A stretch of DNA of 64,000 nucleotides from Labedella endophytica (GCF_003990045.1 NZ_RZGZ01000007.1:1-64000); one strand, 5' to 3'. Positions 7,806-16,495 are shown, counted from the first letter of the stretch. Numbers and translations are program-made. Notes: generated by a model from the letters alone, not told the origin.

Positions 7806-9560
7806 TCAGTCGCGCGGCGCCCGCCGGTGGGATCGGACCCGAGCGACGATCGCCGCAGCGATGCCCGCGAGAAGGAGCGCGAGGGCGATCCCCCACCCCA
7901 CGACCACGTTCTGCGCACCCGTCACGGCGAGGTCGTCACTCGAGCCGCCATCGGGAGTCGGCGACTCGTCGTCGACTCCCGAACCGTCACCCGGGTCGCC
8001 GGGTGCCGCCGGCCCGCCACCCGTCGGCGGGTCCGTGGGGGCCGGGGCCGGCACGGTCGGGTCCGGCGTGGGCTCGGGGCTCGGCGCCGGCTGCGGTGCG
8101 GCCGCGCAGCCGGCGGCGCACACCGAGAAGGTGGAGAGTACGGCCTTGTGGTCGCTCGGCCAGACTCCGGCCGGCGTGACGATGGGGTCCTCGCTGTCGG
8201 GTCCGACCACCTCGCCGTCCACGATCGTGCCCTGCGGCCCGACGATCACCGAGTCCTGGAGCGCGATGCGCTCGTCGGGACCGAAGAAGACGAAGTCGAT
8301 GCGGTCGCGCTCGTCGGCCTCCGGCGTCCACGTGAGCTCGAGCGGGTCGAACGCGGGGTTCTCGATCGACCACGTGATGCCGGGGTGGGTCACGGGGTCG
8401 GGGTACTTCTCGCGGTAGGAGTCGATGAACCCGGCGTCGAGGAGCACCTGCAGCGCCGGCCAGGCGATGACCGTGCCGTTGTGGTCGAACATGTCGGCCG
8501 TCGCAGTGGTCCAGTCCTCGCCCGAGGGCTCATTGAAGTCTCCACCGATCACGGCGAGTCGACCGGCCGCGCGCTCGGCGGCAGCGTCGGCGACCACGAG
8601 GGCCGTCTCCTCCGGACGGTCGGAGTCGTTCGACGCCTGCAGGATGAGGTCGACATCTGTCACGGGGGCGTCGAGCTGATCCCACGTGTCCCAGCCGTCG
8701 GGGTAGTCGCCGTGGATCTCTCCGCCGTACCCGCGGGGCAGGTAGTTGGCGTACCAGCGGTACTCGAGGTGTCCGCCGTAGACGGCCGTCTCGGTGCCGT
8801 TCACGTCGATGACGGCCTTCGTCCAGTCGGTGCCGACGGTGGCGGTCTCGACGATCGGGTAGCGGGAGATCACACCGGTGTCCGTTGCGTCCACGTAGTC
8901 GAAGCCGAGGAGGGCCGCGAGCTCGTCGGTGATGGCGCCCTTCTCCGGGGTGAAGACCACGTCGGCGTCGGACTCGGCGATGATCTCGGCGATCCGGGCG
9001 GTGCCGTCGTCGATCTGAGTGCCCCCGTGCCAGAGGTTGAAAGTGAGCACGGAGAGTTCGCTCACGCCGTCGACCGCGGGCTTCGGCGAGGTCGACGGGG
9101 AGGGCTCCGGCTCGGGCGCTTCGGTGGGTTCGATCGCGAGGTCGACCGGTCCCGCGATGACCTCGTAGCCGTCGTCGTGGAGGAGGTACACGTCGTAGTC
9201 GCCCGCGTCGATCGCCCCAGAGCTCGTCGTCCACCCGTCGCGGGCCGTCGGTCCCCACTCCACGGCGCCCGTCGCGTCGGGAACGTAGCGCCAGTCGAGC
9301 GAGGCCGGCCCACCGGGGGTCTCGCCGTCGCGGTAGATGCCGATCCAGTTCGTCGCCGAGACGTCGTCGCCGGCGTCGAAGGTGATCGTGACCGTCGCGT
9401 CGGCCTCGATCGTGGTGGCGCTCACGGCGAGGGCGGGTTCGGCGGCGACGGCGGCAGCCGGGGTGAGAACTCCCCCGGCGAGCGCTGCGACAGCTGCGAC
9501 CGCTGCGAGCGCGAGGGCGGACAGGAGGCGCCGACGGCGGCGCGGTGGGACGAGAGGCAT
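7806..9560 (-). CDS. Cell-wall-anchored endonuclease/exonuclease/phosphatase-fold protein
   Basis: A 584-residue secreted protein. It has an Arg-rich signal peptide ending near the AVAAEPALAV region. A beta-rich domain with ATNWIGIYRDGE and DYDVYLLHDDGYEV (about residues 45-145) follows, then a Pro/Ser linker and an EEP hydrolase domain. The EEP motifs visible are LSVLTFNLWHGG, FTPEKGA, GGDFNEPSGEDW and the C-terminal WPSDHKAVLSTF with its catalytic His. After a Pro-rich stalk the protein ends in LAVTGA, a hydrophobic helix and Arg residues: a LAxTG sorting signal, the type used by actinobacterial class E sortases. The substrate could be a phosphodiester, lipid or nucleic acid; sequence alone does not decide. 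Confidence 0.88.
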   Translation of the reverse strand: MPLVPPRRRRRLLSALALAAVAAVAALAGGVLTPAAAVAAEPALAVSATTIEADATVTITFDAGDDVSATNWIGIYRDGETPGGPASLDWRYVPDATGAVEWGPTARDGWTTSSGAIDAGDYDVYLLHDDGYEVIAGPVDLAIEPTEAPEPEPSPSTSPKPAVDGVSELSVLTFNLWHGGTQIDDGTARIAEIIAESDADVVFTPEKGAITDELAALLGFDYVDATDTGVISRYPIVETATVGTDWTKAVIDVNGTETAVYGGHLEYRWYANYLPRGYGGEIHGDYPDGWDTWDQLDAPVTDVDLILQASNDSDRPEETALVVADAAAERAAGRLAVIGGDFNEPSGEDWTTATADMFDHNGTVIAWPALQVLLDAGFIDSYREKYPDPVTHPGITWSIENPAFDPLELTWTPEADERDRIDFVFFGPDERIALQDSVIVGPQGTIVDGEVVGPDSEDPIVTPAGVWPSDHKAVLSTFSVCAAGCAAAPQPAPSPEPTPDPTVPAPAPTDPPTGGGPAAPGDPGDGSGVDDESPTPDGGSSDDLAVTGAQNVVVGWGIALALLLAGIAAAIVARVRSHRRAPRD

Positions 9561-9690
9561 GTGGCCCTTCCTCGGGTCGGTGACCAGCCAACGCTAGGGA
9601 GCGGTCGCGACGTGGGAGTGAACGGGGGATGCCCACAGGATGAAGCGGTTCCGACCACCAGGAACGACCGCGCTCGGCCAGACTGGTGCC

Positions 9691-10488
9691 GTGGACCCTC
9701 GAGAACGCGACGAGCTGCGGACGCTGCAGGAACGCCTCTACGGGCCGGGCGCCGACCTCCAGCCCGATGGGGAGGCGGCCGCGCGCCTGAGGCAGCTGAC
9801 CGGGCAGACGTCCGCCGACGACGCGCTCGCGGGGCCGGTGCGGCGGGGCGCGCGTCACACGGCCGCACGCGATGCGGTCCCGGCGGACGACGGCGTCGAG
9901 GACACGGATACGGACGGCGACGACCTCGATGCCCAGGCCGACACCCCGCCGTCAGCGGCGCGCCGGTGGCGCCCGTCCCGACCTGTCGCGATCCTGTGGG
10001 CGAGCTCCCTCGTCCTCGCGGTGCTGATCACGATCGCCGCCACGAGCGCGCTCCTCCCGGAGCGGCTGTCGCTGGACGCGTTTGCGGAGGGCGCGAGCAC
10101 CATCGCGGTCCTCGAGGTGGATCCCGACTTCGAGGTGCCCGGACTTTTCTCCGACGGCCCGGGGAACGGGGAAGCCGCCGGCTTCGAAGAGTTCAGCGGC
10201 GTGCGCGCCATCGTGGCGACCGGCGGCTACGGCTTCAGCACCGGAACCGAGGATCAGGTGTGCCTCACGATCGTCGTCAGCGCCGACCTCGGAACGGCCA
10301 CGGAGTATTCGTTCGATGGCACCCTCTACGTGGGCTGCTCGGCGAACGCGTTCCCCGCGTCGGTGCAATTCATGGTGACGGAGGAGATGCCCGCGGAGAT
10401 CCGCGACGTGTTCCCGGCGGGCACGGCCCTACGTTTCGACTACGACGAACGGAACGACGACATCGTCGTCTCCACCTCGAACGACTGA
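9691..10488 (+). CDS. Single-pass membrane protein of unknown function
   Basis: A 265-residue protein whose natural start appears to be the GTG opening VDPRERDELRTLQERLYGPGAD; an ATG 51 bases upstream is in frame and has a poorer context. The N-terminal 100 residues are acidic and soluble. One hydrophobic helix (VAILWASSLVLAVLITIAA) lies near residue 105, and the C-terminal 140 residues form an extracytoplasmic domain with two Cys (DQVCLTIVV and YVGCSANAF) that could form a disulphide. I do not recognise the family. The neighbour downstream is a lipoprotein with a similarly spaced FSCFGEG, and the two may work together. Confidence 0.7.
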   Translation: MDPRERDELRTLQERLYGPGADLQPDGEAAARLRQLTGQTSADDALAGPVRRGARHTAARDAVPADDGVEDTDTDGDDLDAQADTPPSAARRWRPSRPVAILWASSLVLAVLITIAATSALLPERLSLDAFAEGASTIAVLEVDPDFEVPGLFSDGPGNGEAAGFEEFSGVRAIVATGGYGFSTGTEDQVCLTIVVSADLGTATEYSFDGTLYVGCSANAFPASVQFMVTEEMPAEIRDVFPAGTALRFDYDERNDDIVVSTSND

Positions 10489-10524
10489 CATGCGTTCGGG
10501 GCGATGCGCTCGGTACCCTGAGGC

Positions 10525-11010
10525 ATGATCCGCAGGGCGCCCCTCCTCGTTCTCACCGCTGTAGCGACGGTCATCGCCCTCGCTGGATGCGCTCCGGACG
10601 ATCCCGATCCGGCGGCGATCGACGCATGGCACAGCGAGACCGCCGTCTCCGCCGAGGACGGCGGCGATGTCGTCGCGGTCCTCACGGGTGTCATCCCCCG
10701 AGGTGTCCGATTGGCGGACGGCGTGCAGGTGAGTACGGACTTCGACGCGCCGGTGCGGATCTCGGGCGCCGAGTTCTCGTGCTTCGGCGAGGGGACGATG
10801 ACCCTGTCGATCTCGACGATCGGCGGGGAGGGCGACTCGACGAGCACCGCCTTCGCCAGCGATCCGTTCGCCTGCGCGGACAGCCCGCATACGCTGCCGG
10901 CTGACGACATCCTCGTCGACGGGCGCAGCATCTCGAGCCTCGAGGCCGCCGGTGGTGAGAACGATCGCGCGGGCGCCTGGGTGCTCGCCGTCCACGGCAC
11001 CGAGGAGTAG
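10525..11010 (+). CDS. Small lipoprotein of unknown function
   Basis: A 161-residue protein with a lipoprotein signal peptide: Arg-Arg at the start, a hydrophobic core and a lipobox ending ALAGC near residue 22, after which it would be lipidated and held on the outer face of the membrane. The mature part is acidic and contains EFSCFGEGTM and DPFACADS, two Cys that may pair. It follows the membrane protein gene by 36 bases on the same strand, so the two may share a transcript. Family not recognised. Confidence 0.75.
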   Translation: MIRRAPLLVLTAVATVIALAGCAPDDPDPAAIDAWHSETAVSAEDGGDVVAVLTGVIPRGVRLADGVQVSTDFDAPVRISGAEFSCFGEGTMTLSISTIGGEGDSTSTAFASDPFACADSPHTLPADDILVDGRSISSLEAAGGENDRAGAWVLAVHGTEE

Positions 11011-11029
11011 CCCGGTATCGCTGCCCGGC

Positions 11030-12223
11030 TCAGGCGCCGCCCGGCGCACGCCAGAGGTGGCTCTCCGCGAGTTCCGTGAGGGTGCTCAGGAGTTTCATCT
11101 CCTGCCGACTGAACCGGCGAGGCCGCTCGTCCATGATGCAGAGCGCGCCGACACGGTGCCCGTCGGGCGACGTGATCGGGAACCCGGCGTAGAAGCGGAT
11201 CGACGGGTCCTCCCCACTGACGGCGTAGTGCGCGAATCTCGAGTCCGCTCGCGTGTCCTCCACGATGTGGTGCGCGGATCGACGGATCGTGACGTCGCAG
11301 AAGCTCCCCGCGCGCGGGCGCTCGTCGATGACGGCCCCGGACACGGCACGGGTGGTCTGGCTGTCCTCGCCGATGAACGTGATCGCCGCGATCGGCGCAC
11401 CGAAGACTCGACGCGCGGTCTCCGTGATGCCGTCGAGAACGGCGTCGGTGCCGATCATGGTGGCCTGAAGTGCCATGAGGGCCCTCCGTCGGGCTTCCTC
11501 CGTCGCCTCCACGTCGCCGATCGGAACCCGGTCGGGGTCCAGTCGCTTCGCGATATGGAACGCCATCTCGTCGGCCCACTGCTCGTACAGGTCGCTGGTC
11601 TCCGGTTCGAAGTCGTCCTCGCCGGACGGTGACAGCACCGTCACGTTGGGTTCGGTCACCATGTCCGCGGTCGCCGCGTTGAGAGCGGCGGCGTGCGCGT
11701 CGATACGTCGCGCCAGGACGGGCGGGAGGGGCGTCTTCCGTTCGAACGTCGGGATCGACAGCACGAAGATCTGCGTGTCGGCGGAGGTCCGTCGCTGCAT
11801 CTCGGCGAGCAGCGCGTGCAGGTGCGCGACCCAGCGGTCGACGGGCATGAGGCCGAGGACCTCCCTGTGCCCGACGAACAGGAGGATCACATCGAATCGG
11901 AGCAGATCGATGTCCTCGAGAGCAGCGAGAGACGACGTCACGGTCATCTCGGGGTGCACGGCGAGCTCCACGTCCGTGGCGCGCCCGGTGATCCTCGAGA
12001 GGCTCCGCGCCAGATAACCGGGGAGGCCCAGCGCGTGCGTCACGACGCCGCGCCCGCTCGCGATTCCGTCACCGATCATGAAGACGCGATCGGGATCGGA
12101 GCCCGGTGTGTTCACGAACGGCTCGTCGTCGGCGATCACGCGATGTCGCCAGGAGTGTGGGCTCTGGGAGAGCCAGAGTCCGGTGAGGACGCGGGCGATG
12201 GGCGCAGGCAAGAGCCAGGACAC
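11030..12223 (-). CDS. SGNH-hydrolase-like domain fused to GAF domain
   Basis: A 397-residue protein starting at a GTG preceded by a perfect AAGGAGG five bases away; a GTG 18 bases further up is in frame but less well placed. Residues 1-230 resemble an SGNH/GDSL hydrolase in layout, but each catalytic block is changed: the serine block reads FMIGDGIASG instead of GDS, the GxND block reads LFVGHREV, and the DxxH block reads SDLYEQW. Residues 240-395 are a GAF domain (AIAAITFIGEDSQTTRAVSG, RFYAGFPITSPDGHRVGALCIMD), which usually binds a small ligand or senses redox state. A binding or sensing role seems likelier than hydrolysis. No output domain follows. Confidence 0.75.
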   Translation of the reverse strand: MSWLLPAPIARVLTGLWLSQSPHSWRHRVIADDEPFVNTPGSDPDRVFMIGDGIASGRGVVTHALGLPGYLARSLSRITGRATDVELAVHPEMTVTSSLAALEDIDLLRFDVILLFVGHREVLGLMPVDRWVAHLHALLAEMQRRTSADTQIFVLSIPTFERKTPLPPVLARRIDAHAAALNAATADMVTEPNVTVLSPSGEDDFEPETSDLYEQWADEMAFHIAKRLDPDRVPIGDVEATEEARRRALMALQATMIGTDAVLDGITETARRVFGAPIAAITFIGEDSQTTRAVSGAVIDERPRAGSFCDVTIRRSAHHIVEDTRADSRFAHYAVSGEDPSIRFYAGFPITSPDGHRVGALCIMDERPRRFSRQEMKLLSTLTELAESHLWRAPGGA

Positions 12224-12228
12224 GGAGT

Positions 12229-12235
12229 CCTCCTT
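12229..12235 (-). promoter_or_regulatory. Ribosome binding site that fixes the SGNH-GAF start
   Basis: AAGGAGG on the minus strand, complementary to the 16S rRNA 3' end, lies five bases before the GTG at 12223. This is the best Shine-Dalgarno match near the gene and argues against the GTG at 12241. Confidence 0.75.
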
Positions 12236-12241
12236 CGTCAC

Positions 12242-12591
12242 CTGCGGGGTCTGGGCAGGCGTGCCGCTCCTTCCGCCGACGAGCGCCGGTTTCAGGAACC
12301 GGAGCCCTCGAGTGTTCGACGGGCGACCCGGTCACGGTAACCCGGATCCTGTCCGCACACACGGTCTTGACGGGGGCGGAGGGCGCGGATTGGCTATCTA
12401 CCGGACCGATCGGGCCACCAATCCGATCCGGCACGGGCATCGAACCCTTCTTTCCTGCCGTCGCGACCCGAACGCGACCAGGGCGACTCGCGTCCACCCC
12501 GAATGCCGGCTTCCGGCCGTCATGACGCGAGCAGAGGGAGCACCCGGCAACGGCGCCGTGGGTTCTCGCTCCCCGTCTCAGGATGCCGAGC
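12242..12591. other. Intergenic region between SGNH-GAF and LLM oxidoreductase
   Basis: About 350 bases between two leftward genes, with no convincing gene in any frame. It holds the promoter region of the SGNH-GAF gene. A seven-base inverted repeat, GGATTGG at 12387-12393 and CCAATCC at 12418-12424, is the only regular structure I could find and might be a regulator site. Confidence 0.4.
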
Positions 12592-13632
12592 TCAGCGCTC
12601 TGCGCTGCGTGGCACCCAGCCGAGAGCCGGCCCGAGCGATCCCGCGATATCGCCGAGGATCTGCGCGTAGTCGTCCGCTTCGAGCGTGAAGGGCAGGGCG
12701 AAGGCGACCTCGTCCACCTCCTGGAAACCGGCGTCGGCGTGGAGCCGCTCGGCGATCTCTGCTGACGTACCCACGAGGTCGGCGGCGAAGAGCATCTTCC
12801 GGGGACCGTGCGCCACACCGACGCGGGCCGCGCGGGAGTCGACGTAGTCGCGGTAGCGGGCCCGCTGCGTCGCCGTGGCGGAGTCGGTGGGGATGACGAC
12901 GAGTCCCTGCGAGACCCGCGCCCGCTCCCCGTCTGGGTGCACGGCACGGAACGCACGGACCTGCTCCGCCTGGTTGGACGCGAAGTCGGTCGTCCCGTTC
13001 TCCCCCGCGATGACGCTGCTCGTGAGCAGGCGGAAACCGTTCTCCCCCGCCCAGCGCGCGGAGCGCAGCCCGGCCGCCCCGTACCAGAGGCGGTCCGCGA
13101 GACCTGGCGCGTGCGGTTCGACGCGCGTCGAGAACTCCTCGATGCCGTCGCGGCGGGGAGCGTCGCGCGCGGGCTCGATCGGGTCGCCACGGAGGAACGA
13201 GCGCAGACGAAGGAGCCGGTCGTAGCCGAGCTCCTCCTGCTCGGCGGTGTCCGGGTAGAGGGCGTCGCGATACCGGTCGAAGTTCATCGGGGCGCCCGTG
13301 CTGAAGCCCGGTGTGATGCGGCCACCCGCCAGGACGTCGACCGTGGCGAGGTCCTCGGCGAGACGGAACGGGTTCTCGGCACCGAGCGGGGTCACCGCGG
13401 TGCCGAGCTCGATGCGCCGGGTGCGCTGCGACGCGGCCGCCATCACGGCGACCGGCGACGAGATGCCGAACTGCACGTGCCGGTGGCGCAGCCACGCACT
13501 GTCGAACCCGAGCTCTTCGCCCAAGTCGATGAGCCGCAACGTGGACTCGTGCCCGGCGGCCGGATCCTCCGGATCGAAGAGGCCCATCGTGAGGAAACCG
13601 AGGCGCTTCAGCGCATCACGTGCCGGTGTCAT
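12592..13632 (-). CDS. LLM class flavin-dependent oxidoreductase
   Basis: A 346-residue luciferase-like monooxygenase. Typical features are LGFDSAWLRHRHVQ, the RIELGTAVTPLG strand, FRLAEDLATVDVLAGGRITPGFSTG and GTSAEIAERL near the C-terminus. Members use reduced FMN or F420 to oxidise varied substrates; the substrate here cannot be told. The ATG start gives a normal family length. It stands alone, with a 350-base gap downstream and the defence island upstream; nothing links it to the neighbouring genes. Confidence 0.85.
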   Translation of the reverse strand: MTPARDALKRLGFLTMGLFDPEDPAAGHESTLRLIDLGEELGFDSAWLRHRHVQFGISSPVAVMAAASQRTRRIELGTAVTPLGAENPFRLAEDLATVDVLAGGRITPGFSTGAPMNFDRYRDALYPDTAEQEELGYDRLLRLRSFLRGDPIEPARDAPRRDGIEEFSTRVEPHAPGLADRLWYGAAGLRSARWAGENGFRLLTSSVIAGENGTTDFASNQAEQVRAFRAVHPDGERARVSQGLVVIPTDSATATQRARYRDYVDSRAARVGVAHGPRKMLFAADLVGTSAEIAERLHADAGFQEVDEVAFALPFTLEADDYAQILGDIAGSLGPALGWVPRSAER

Positions 13633-13693
13633 CCTTCGACTCTACGGTTCCCTCGCCACCAGGAATAAGCGCTTGGCCAGCGCGTGATGCCTT

Positions 13694-14686
13694 CTACATG
13701 GCCGCAAAGGCCTGGGCCCGACGGACCGTCCCATCGAAGTGGCCCTTCCATAGCCGCTGCTCCAGGAGGTGGAGAAAGGAGCCGATCGCTTCATCTGGAA
13801 CGTGTACCTCTCCTCCTTCCACACGTATGCCGTGTCCGATCGCGCTAACGTCCTCGAGATAGCTCGCCAACGATGCCTGTTCGATCTCTCGCAAGTAGCT
13901 CAGACGGGAAACGCGGCGAATCTGTTGCGCAAAGCGGCTCCCATGGTCGCCTGCGTCTTTCATCGACGTCATGGTCGACTCGGAAAGTTGAATTCCTAGA
14001 TTGGAATTTAGCTCCTGGACGAAGGACGGCACGGCCTTCTTCAGCGCGTCCTGATCTCCAAACAGGGCAAGGAAGTTGTCGACATTCCAAATAGCCACGT
14101 CGTCGCCCCGAACAGCAAAGTCGAAGTGGTAATCGATACGGAAGATTGGGTCCTCTAGCTTTGCCATCTTGTCCGCGAATCGCATGAAGAACTTGTTGGC
14201 GGTCGCGACCTTCAGGCCGGTGGTCTTTCTTACAAATGCTATGTCTACGCCCTCGGAATCTTGAACAACGACAACGTAGAAGACGAACTTGCCCGCTTCG
14301 ACTTCGGCGAGGGTGAGCCGTGCATCGGTAGCCCGCGCACGGGCGATGGCTGTCGTGAGCGCGGTGACATCCGGTCCAACGTCATCGAGAGGTAGCTCGA
14401 CGCCCGAGGCATTCTTGAGTCCGTCGATGTCCAGGCCCAGTATCGATGCCAACGATCCGACAAAGTACTGGTCTCCCTCAATAATCTGAGTTTCCGAGTA
14501 CGGCAGCATCTCAAATTCGCGCAGACGCGCGAATGCGACGTCTGAGATGCCGGCTAGCTCATCCTTGACGTCCGGAGACGTGTCTACCCTGTTGGCATCG
14601 ATCACACCCTCGCGCGGCGGGTTACCGAGCATGAGTAGAGGCTTCTTGGGCCCCCGCGTGATCTGTGACCATTCAAACTTCGTCAT
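13694..14686 (-). CDS. kwaB: Kiwa defence protein KwaB (DUF4868-like)
   Basis: A 330-residue soluble protein. The middle shows a DUF4868-like pattern: KFVFYVVVVQDSEGVDIAFVRK, then FRIDYHFDFAVRGDDVAIWN and NFLALFGDQDAL, a beta-rich stretch followed by helices. KwaB is the cytoplasmic effector of the Kiwa anti-phage system and acts with the membrane protein KwaA. The gene directly follows the kwaA-like gene and overlaps its end by 14 bases, the arrangement known for Kiwa; an ATG two codons earlier is also possible. Base composition is clearly lower in GC than the neighbours, suggesting acquisition. The family call is by recognition of pattern, order and size (known KwaB about 315 residues) and was not checked by profile search. 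Confidence 0.72.
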   Translation of the reverse strand: MTKFEWSQITRGPKKPLLMLGNPPREGVIDANRVDTSPDVKDELAGISDVAFARLREFEMLPYSETQIIEGDQYFVGSLASILGLDIDGLKNASGVELPLDDVGPDVTALTTAIARARATDARLTLAEVEAGKFVFYVVVVQDSEGVDIAFVRKTTGLKVATANKFFMRFADKMAKLEDPIFRIDYHFDFAVRGDDVAIWNVDNFLALFGDQDALKKAVPSFVQELNSNLGIQLSESTMTSMKDAGDHGSRFAQQIRRVSRLSYLREIEQASLASYLEDVSAIGHGIRVEGGEVHVPDEAIGSFLHLLEQRLWKGHFDGTVRRAQAFAAM

Positions 14687-15236
14687 TCTCATCCTGCCTA
14701 TGCTCAAAGTAAATTCGCCGATGGCCCGACATTCTGTAAGCCTCCCCAATGAATGGGCGATGCTTTCCGATCACAATCGCACTGCCGAACTGAAGATCGG
14801 AAGACTCCACGCGCCATATTCGATATCCGAACAGGAACAGCAAGGGATTAACGGCAATCAAGTTGGTACTCACGAGAACGCCGAGATAGATACCTCCGAA
14901 GAGCAGGTATGACACGACATCCTGCCAGTCCGGGTTCGAAACGGTAAGGAACGGGAAGACGAACGACGCTAGGTAGGCGGCGGCCTCTCCACCAGCTTCG
15001 TCCACGCGGGTGATACGTGGAGAAAAATCGTCGGATTCGCCGCTGCGCGTCACCAGGCGAAGCACTCCCAGCAAGCCCAGAACGAATGCTCCAGCGAAGC
15101 ACCATGCGACGGCGTCCTGCTTTCCTGCCATTCGAATAGACATGAGCAGAGCAAGAGGCGCTAGGGACGAGGCCACCAGTGCGGCCATGTCCAGGAATCG
15201 CACCGCACTCTCGGTTCTCCGTTGCCTACTTTGCAT
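14673..15236 (-). CDS. kwaA: Kiwa defence membrane protein KwaA
   Basis: A 187-residue protein with four hydrophobic segments at about residues 14-34, 42-62, 86-100 and 106-138. The third and fourth helices carry EAAAYLASFVFPFLTV and NLIAVNPLLFLFGYRIWRV, which match the KwaA pattern as I know it: a Ser-Phe-x-x-Pro-Phe helix, then Asn-Leu-Ile with Asn-Pro-Leu-Leu and Gly-Tyr. KwaA is the membrane component that senses phage attachment and works with KwaB. The ATG at 15236 gives the normal length; an upstream in-frame start at 15305 would add an unlikely polar leader. It is the first gene of the two-gene unit. Confidence 0.72.
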   Translation of the reverse strand: MQSRQRRTESAVRFLDMAALVASSLAPLALLMSIRMAGKQDAVAWCFAGAFVLGLLGVLRLVTRSGESDDFSPRITRVDEAGGEAAAYLASFVFPFLTVSNPDWQDVVSYLLFGGIYLGVLVSTNLIAVNPLLFLFGYRIWRVESSDLQFGSAIVIGKHRPFIGEAYRMSGHRRIYFEHRQDENDEV

Positions 15237-15319
15237 AGTCGGACCATATCGGCACCCGCCGACGCCACTGTTCCGCGACGATGCGTAAATGGCGGGAGAC
15301 ACCACAAATGGGGTATCCG

Positions 15320-15345
15320 CGACTCAATGCAAACGCATAGAGTCG
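15320..15345. promoter_or_regulatory. 26-bp palindrome in leader of the HsdR-like nuclease gene
   Basis: Outer arms CGACTC and GAGTCG and inner arms ATGC and GCAT form a ten-pair stem with one A-A mismatch and an AAAC loop. It ends 27 bases before the ATG of the nuclease gene and lies inside the divergent promoter region shared with kwaA. It could be an operator for a regulator or a leader hairpin. Confidence 0.5.
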
Positions 15346-15372
15346 TGAGCATATGTCACGAGAGGGGCACCA

Positions 15373-16470
15373 ATGGAGTTCGCCGAACGGCTCGCAGCAC
15401 TCGCACTGAAGGTCAAGAACCAGCGGGAGGCGATACAGACGGAGGAGGCGACGAAGAACGCATTCATCATGCCGTTCATATCCTCGATCCTCGGGTACGA
15501 CGTCTTCAACCCGCTGGAAGTGGTCCCGGAATTCACCGCCGATGTCGGCGTGAAGAAGGGAGAGAAGATCGATTACGCGATCATGCGGGACGGTGAGGTC
15601 CAGATCCTCATCGAGTGCAAGAAGTCGACCGAGGCGCTCAAGATCGAGCACGCCTCGCAGCTGTTCCGCTACTTCGCCGTGACGAACGCACGAATCGCCG
15701 TGCTCACGAATGGCGAGGTCTATCACTTCTACACCGACCTCGACGCGCCGAACCGCATGGACGACAAACCCTTCCTCGTGCTCGATCTGTCGGACATCGA
15801 CGAGACGCTCCTCCCCGAGCTGAGCAAACTTACGAAGGACGTCTTCGATCTCGACTCCGTCATCAACGCCGCGGAAGAACTGAAGTACGTCGGGGCACTG
15901 AAGCGCGCGATCGCTGCGCAATTCCGCGAGCCGAGCGACGAATGGATCAAGTTCTTCACGACGAAGGTCTACGACAGCTCCTTCACTCAAAAAGTGCGTG
16001 AGCAGTTCACCCCGCTCGTCACCAAGGCGTCGAAGCAGTTCCTCAACGAGCAGGTCAACGACCGACTCAAGACGGCATTGGGATCAAGCTTCCCCGCAGC
16101 GACCGTGACGGCGGCCGCAGAGGAATCGGTCACGAGCGAGCCCATCGCCGAAGCCGACCTCGATCGCGACACCGAGATCGAGACGACTCTGGAGGAGCTC
16201 GAGGGCTACCAGATCGTCAAGGCGATCGCGTGCAGCGAAGTGAAGCCGCAGCGGGTCGTCCACCGTGATGCGAAGTCGTACTTCGCTGTTCTCCTCGACG
16301 ACAACAACCGAAAGCCGATTGCCCGGCTGCACTTCAACGGCAAGAAGCAGAAGTACCTCGGTGTGTTCGACGAGGAGAAGAACGAGACCCGCCACGCGAT
16401 CGAGTCCCTCGACGAGATCTATGAGTACGCCGGAGCTATCCGCGCGTCGGTGACCAGCTACATGGACTGA
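15373..16470 (+). CDS. Orphan restriction endonuclease with HsdR_N-type PD-(D/E)XK domain
   Basis: A 365-residue protein. Residues 10-135 match the N-terminal nuclease domain of type I HsdR subunits: TEEATKNAF with a conserved Glu near residue 25, LGYDVFNPLEVVPEF, Asp67 in GEKIDYAI, and the ECK of LIECKKS at 81-83, giving D...ExK. The C-terminal third (EGYQIVKAIACSEV to the end) resembles a DNA- or substrate-binding domain. It lacks helicase motifs and there is no hsdM or hsdS nearby, so it is the solitary type (COG4748-like). GAGAGGGG is a good ribosome site before the ATG. It stands divergently beside Kiwa, which suggests a defence role. Confidence 0.82.
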   Translation: MEFAERLAALALKVKNQREAIQTEEATKNAFIMPFISSILGYDVFNPLEVVPEFTADVGVKKGEKIDYAIMRDGEVQILIECKKSTEALKIEHASQLFRYFAVTNARIAVLTNGEVYHFYTDLDAPNRMDDKPFLVLDLSDIDETLLPELSKLTKDVFDLDSVINAAEELKYVGALKRAIAAQFREPSDEWIKFFTTKVYDSSFTQKVREQFTPLVTKASKQFLNEQVNDRLKTALGSSFPAATVTAAAEESVTSEPIAEADLDRDTEIETTLEELEGYQIVKAIACSEVKPQRVVHRDAKSYFAVLLDDNNRKPIARLHFNGKKQKYLGVFDEEKNETRHAIESLDEIYEYAGAIRASVTSYMD

Positions 16471-16495
16471 GCGGAAACGGAACGCCTTACGTGCT

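Noticed and set aside
12367-12397. TTGACG with a GGCTAT-like box on the plus strand
   Set aside because: No plus-strand gene follows; likely chance.
13694-16470. Kiwa region as part of a prophage
   Set aside because: No phage structural, integrase or lysis genes around it.
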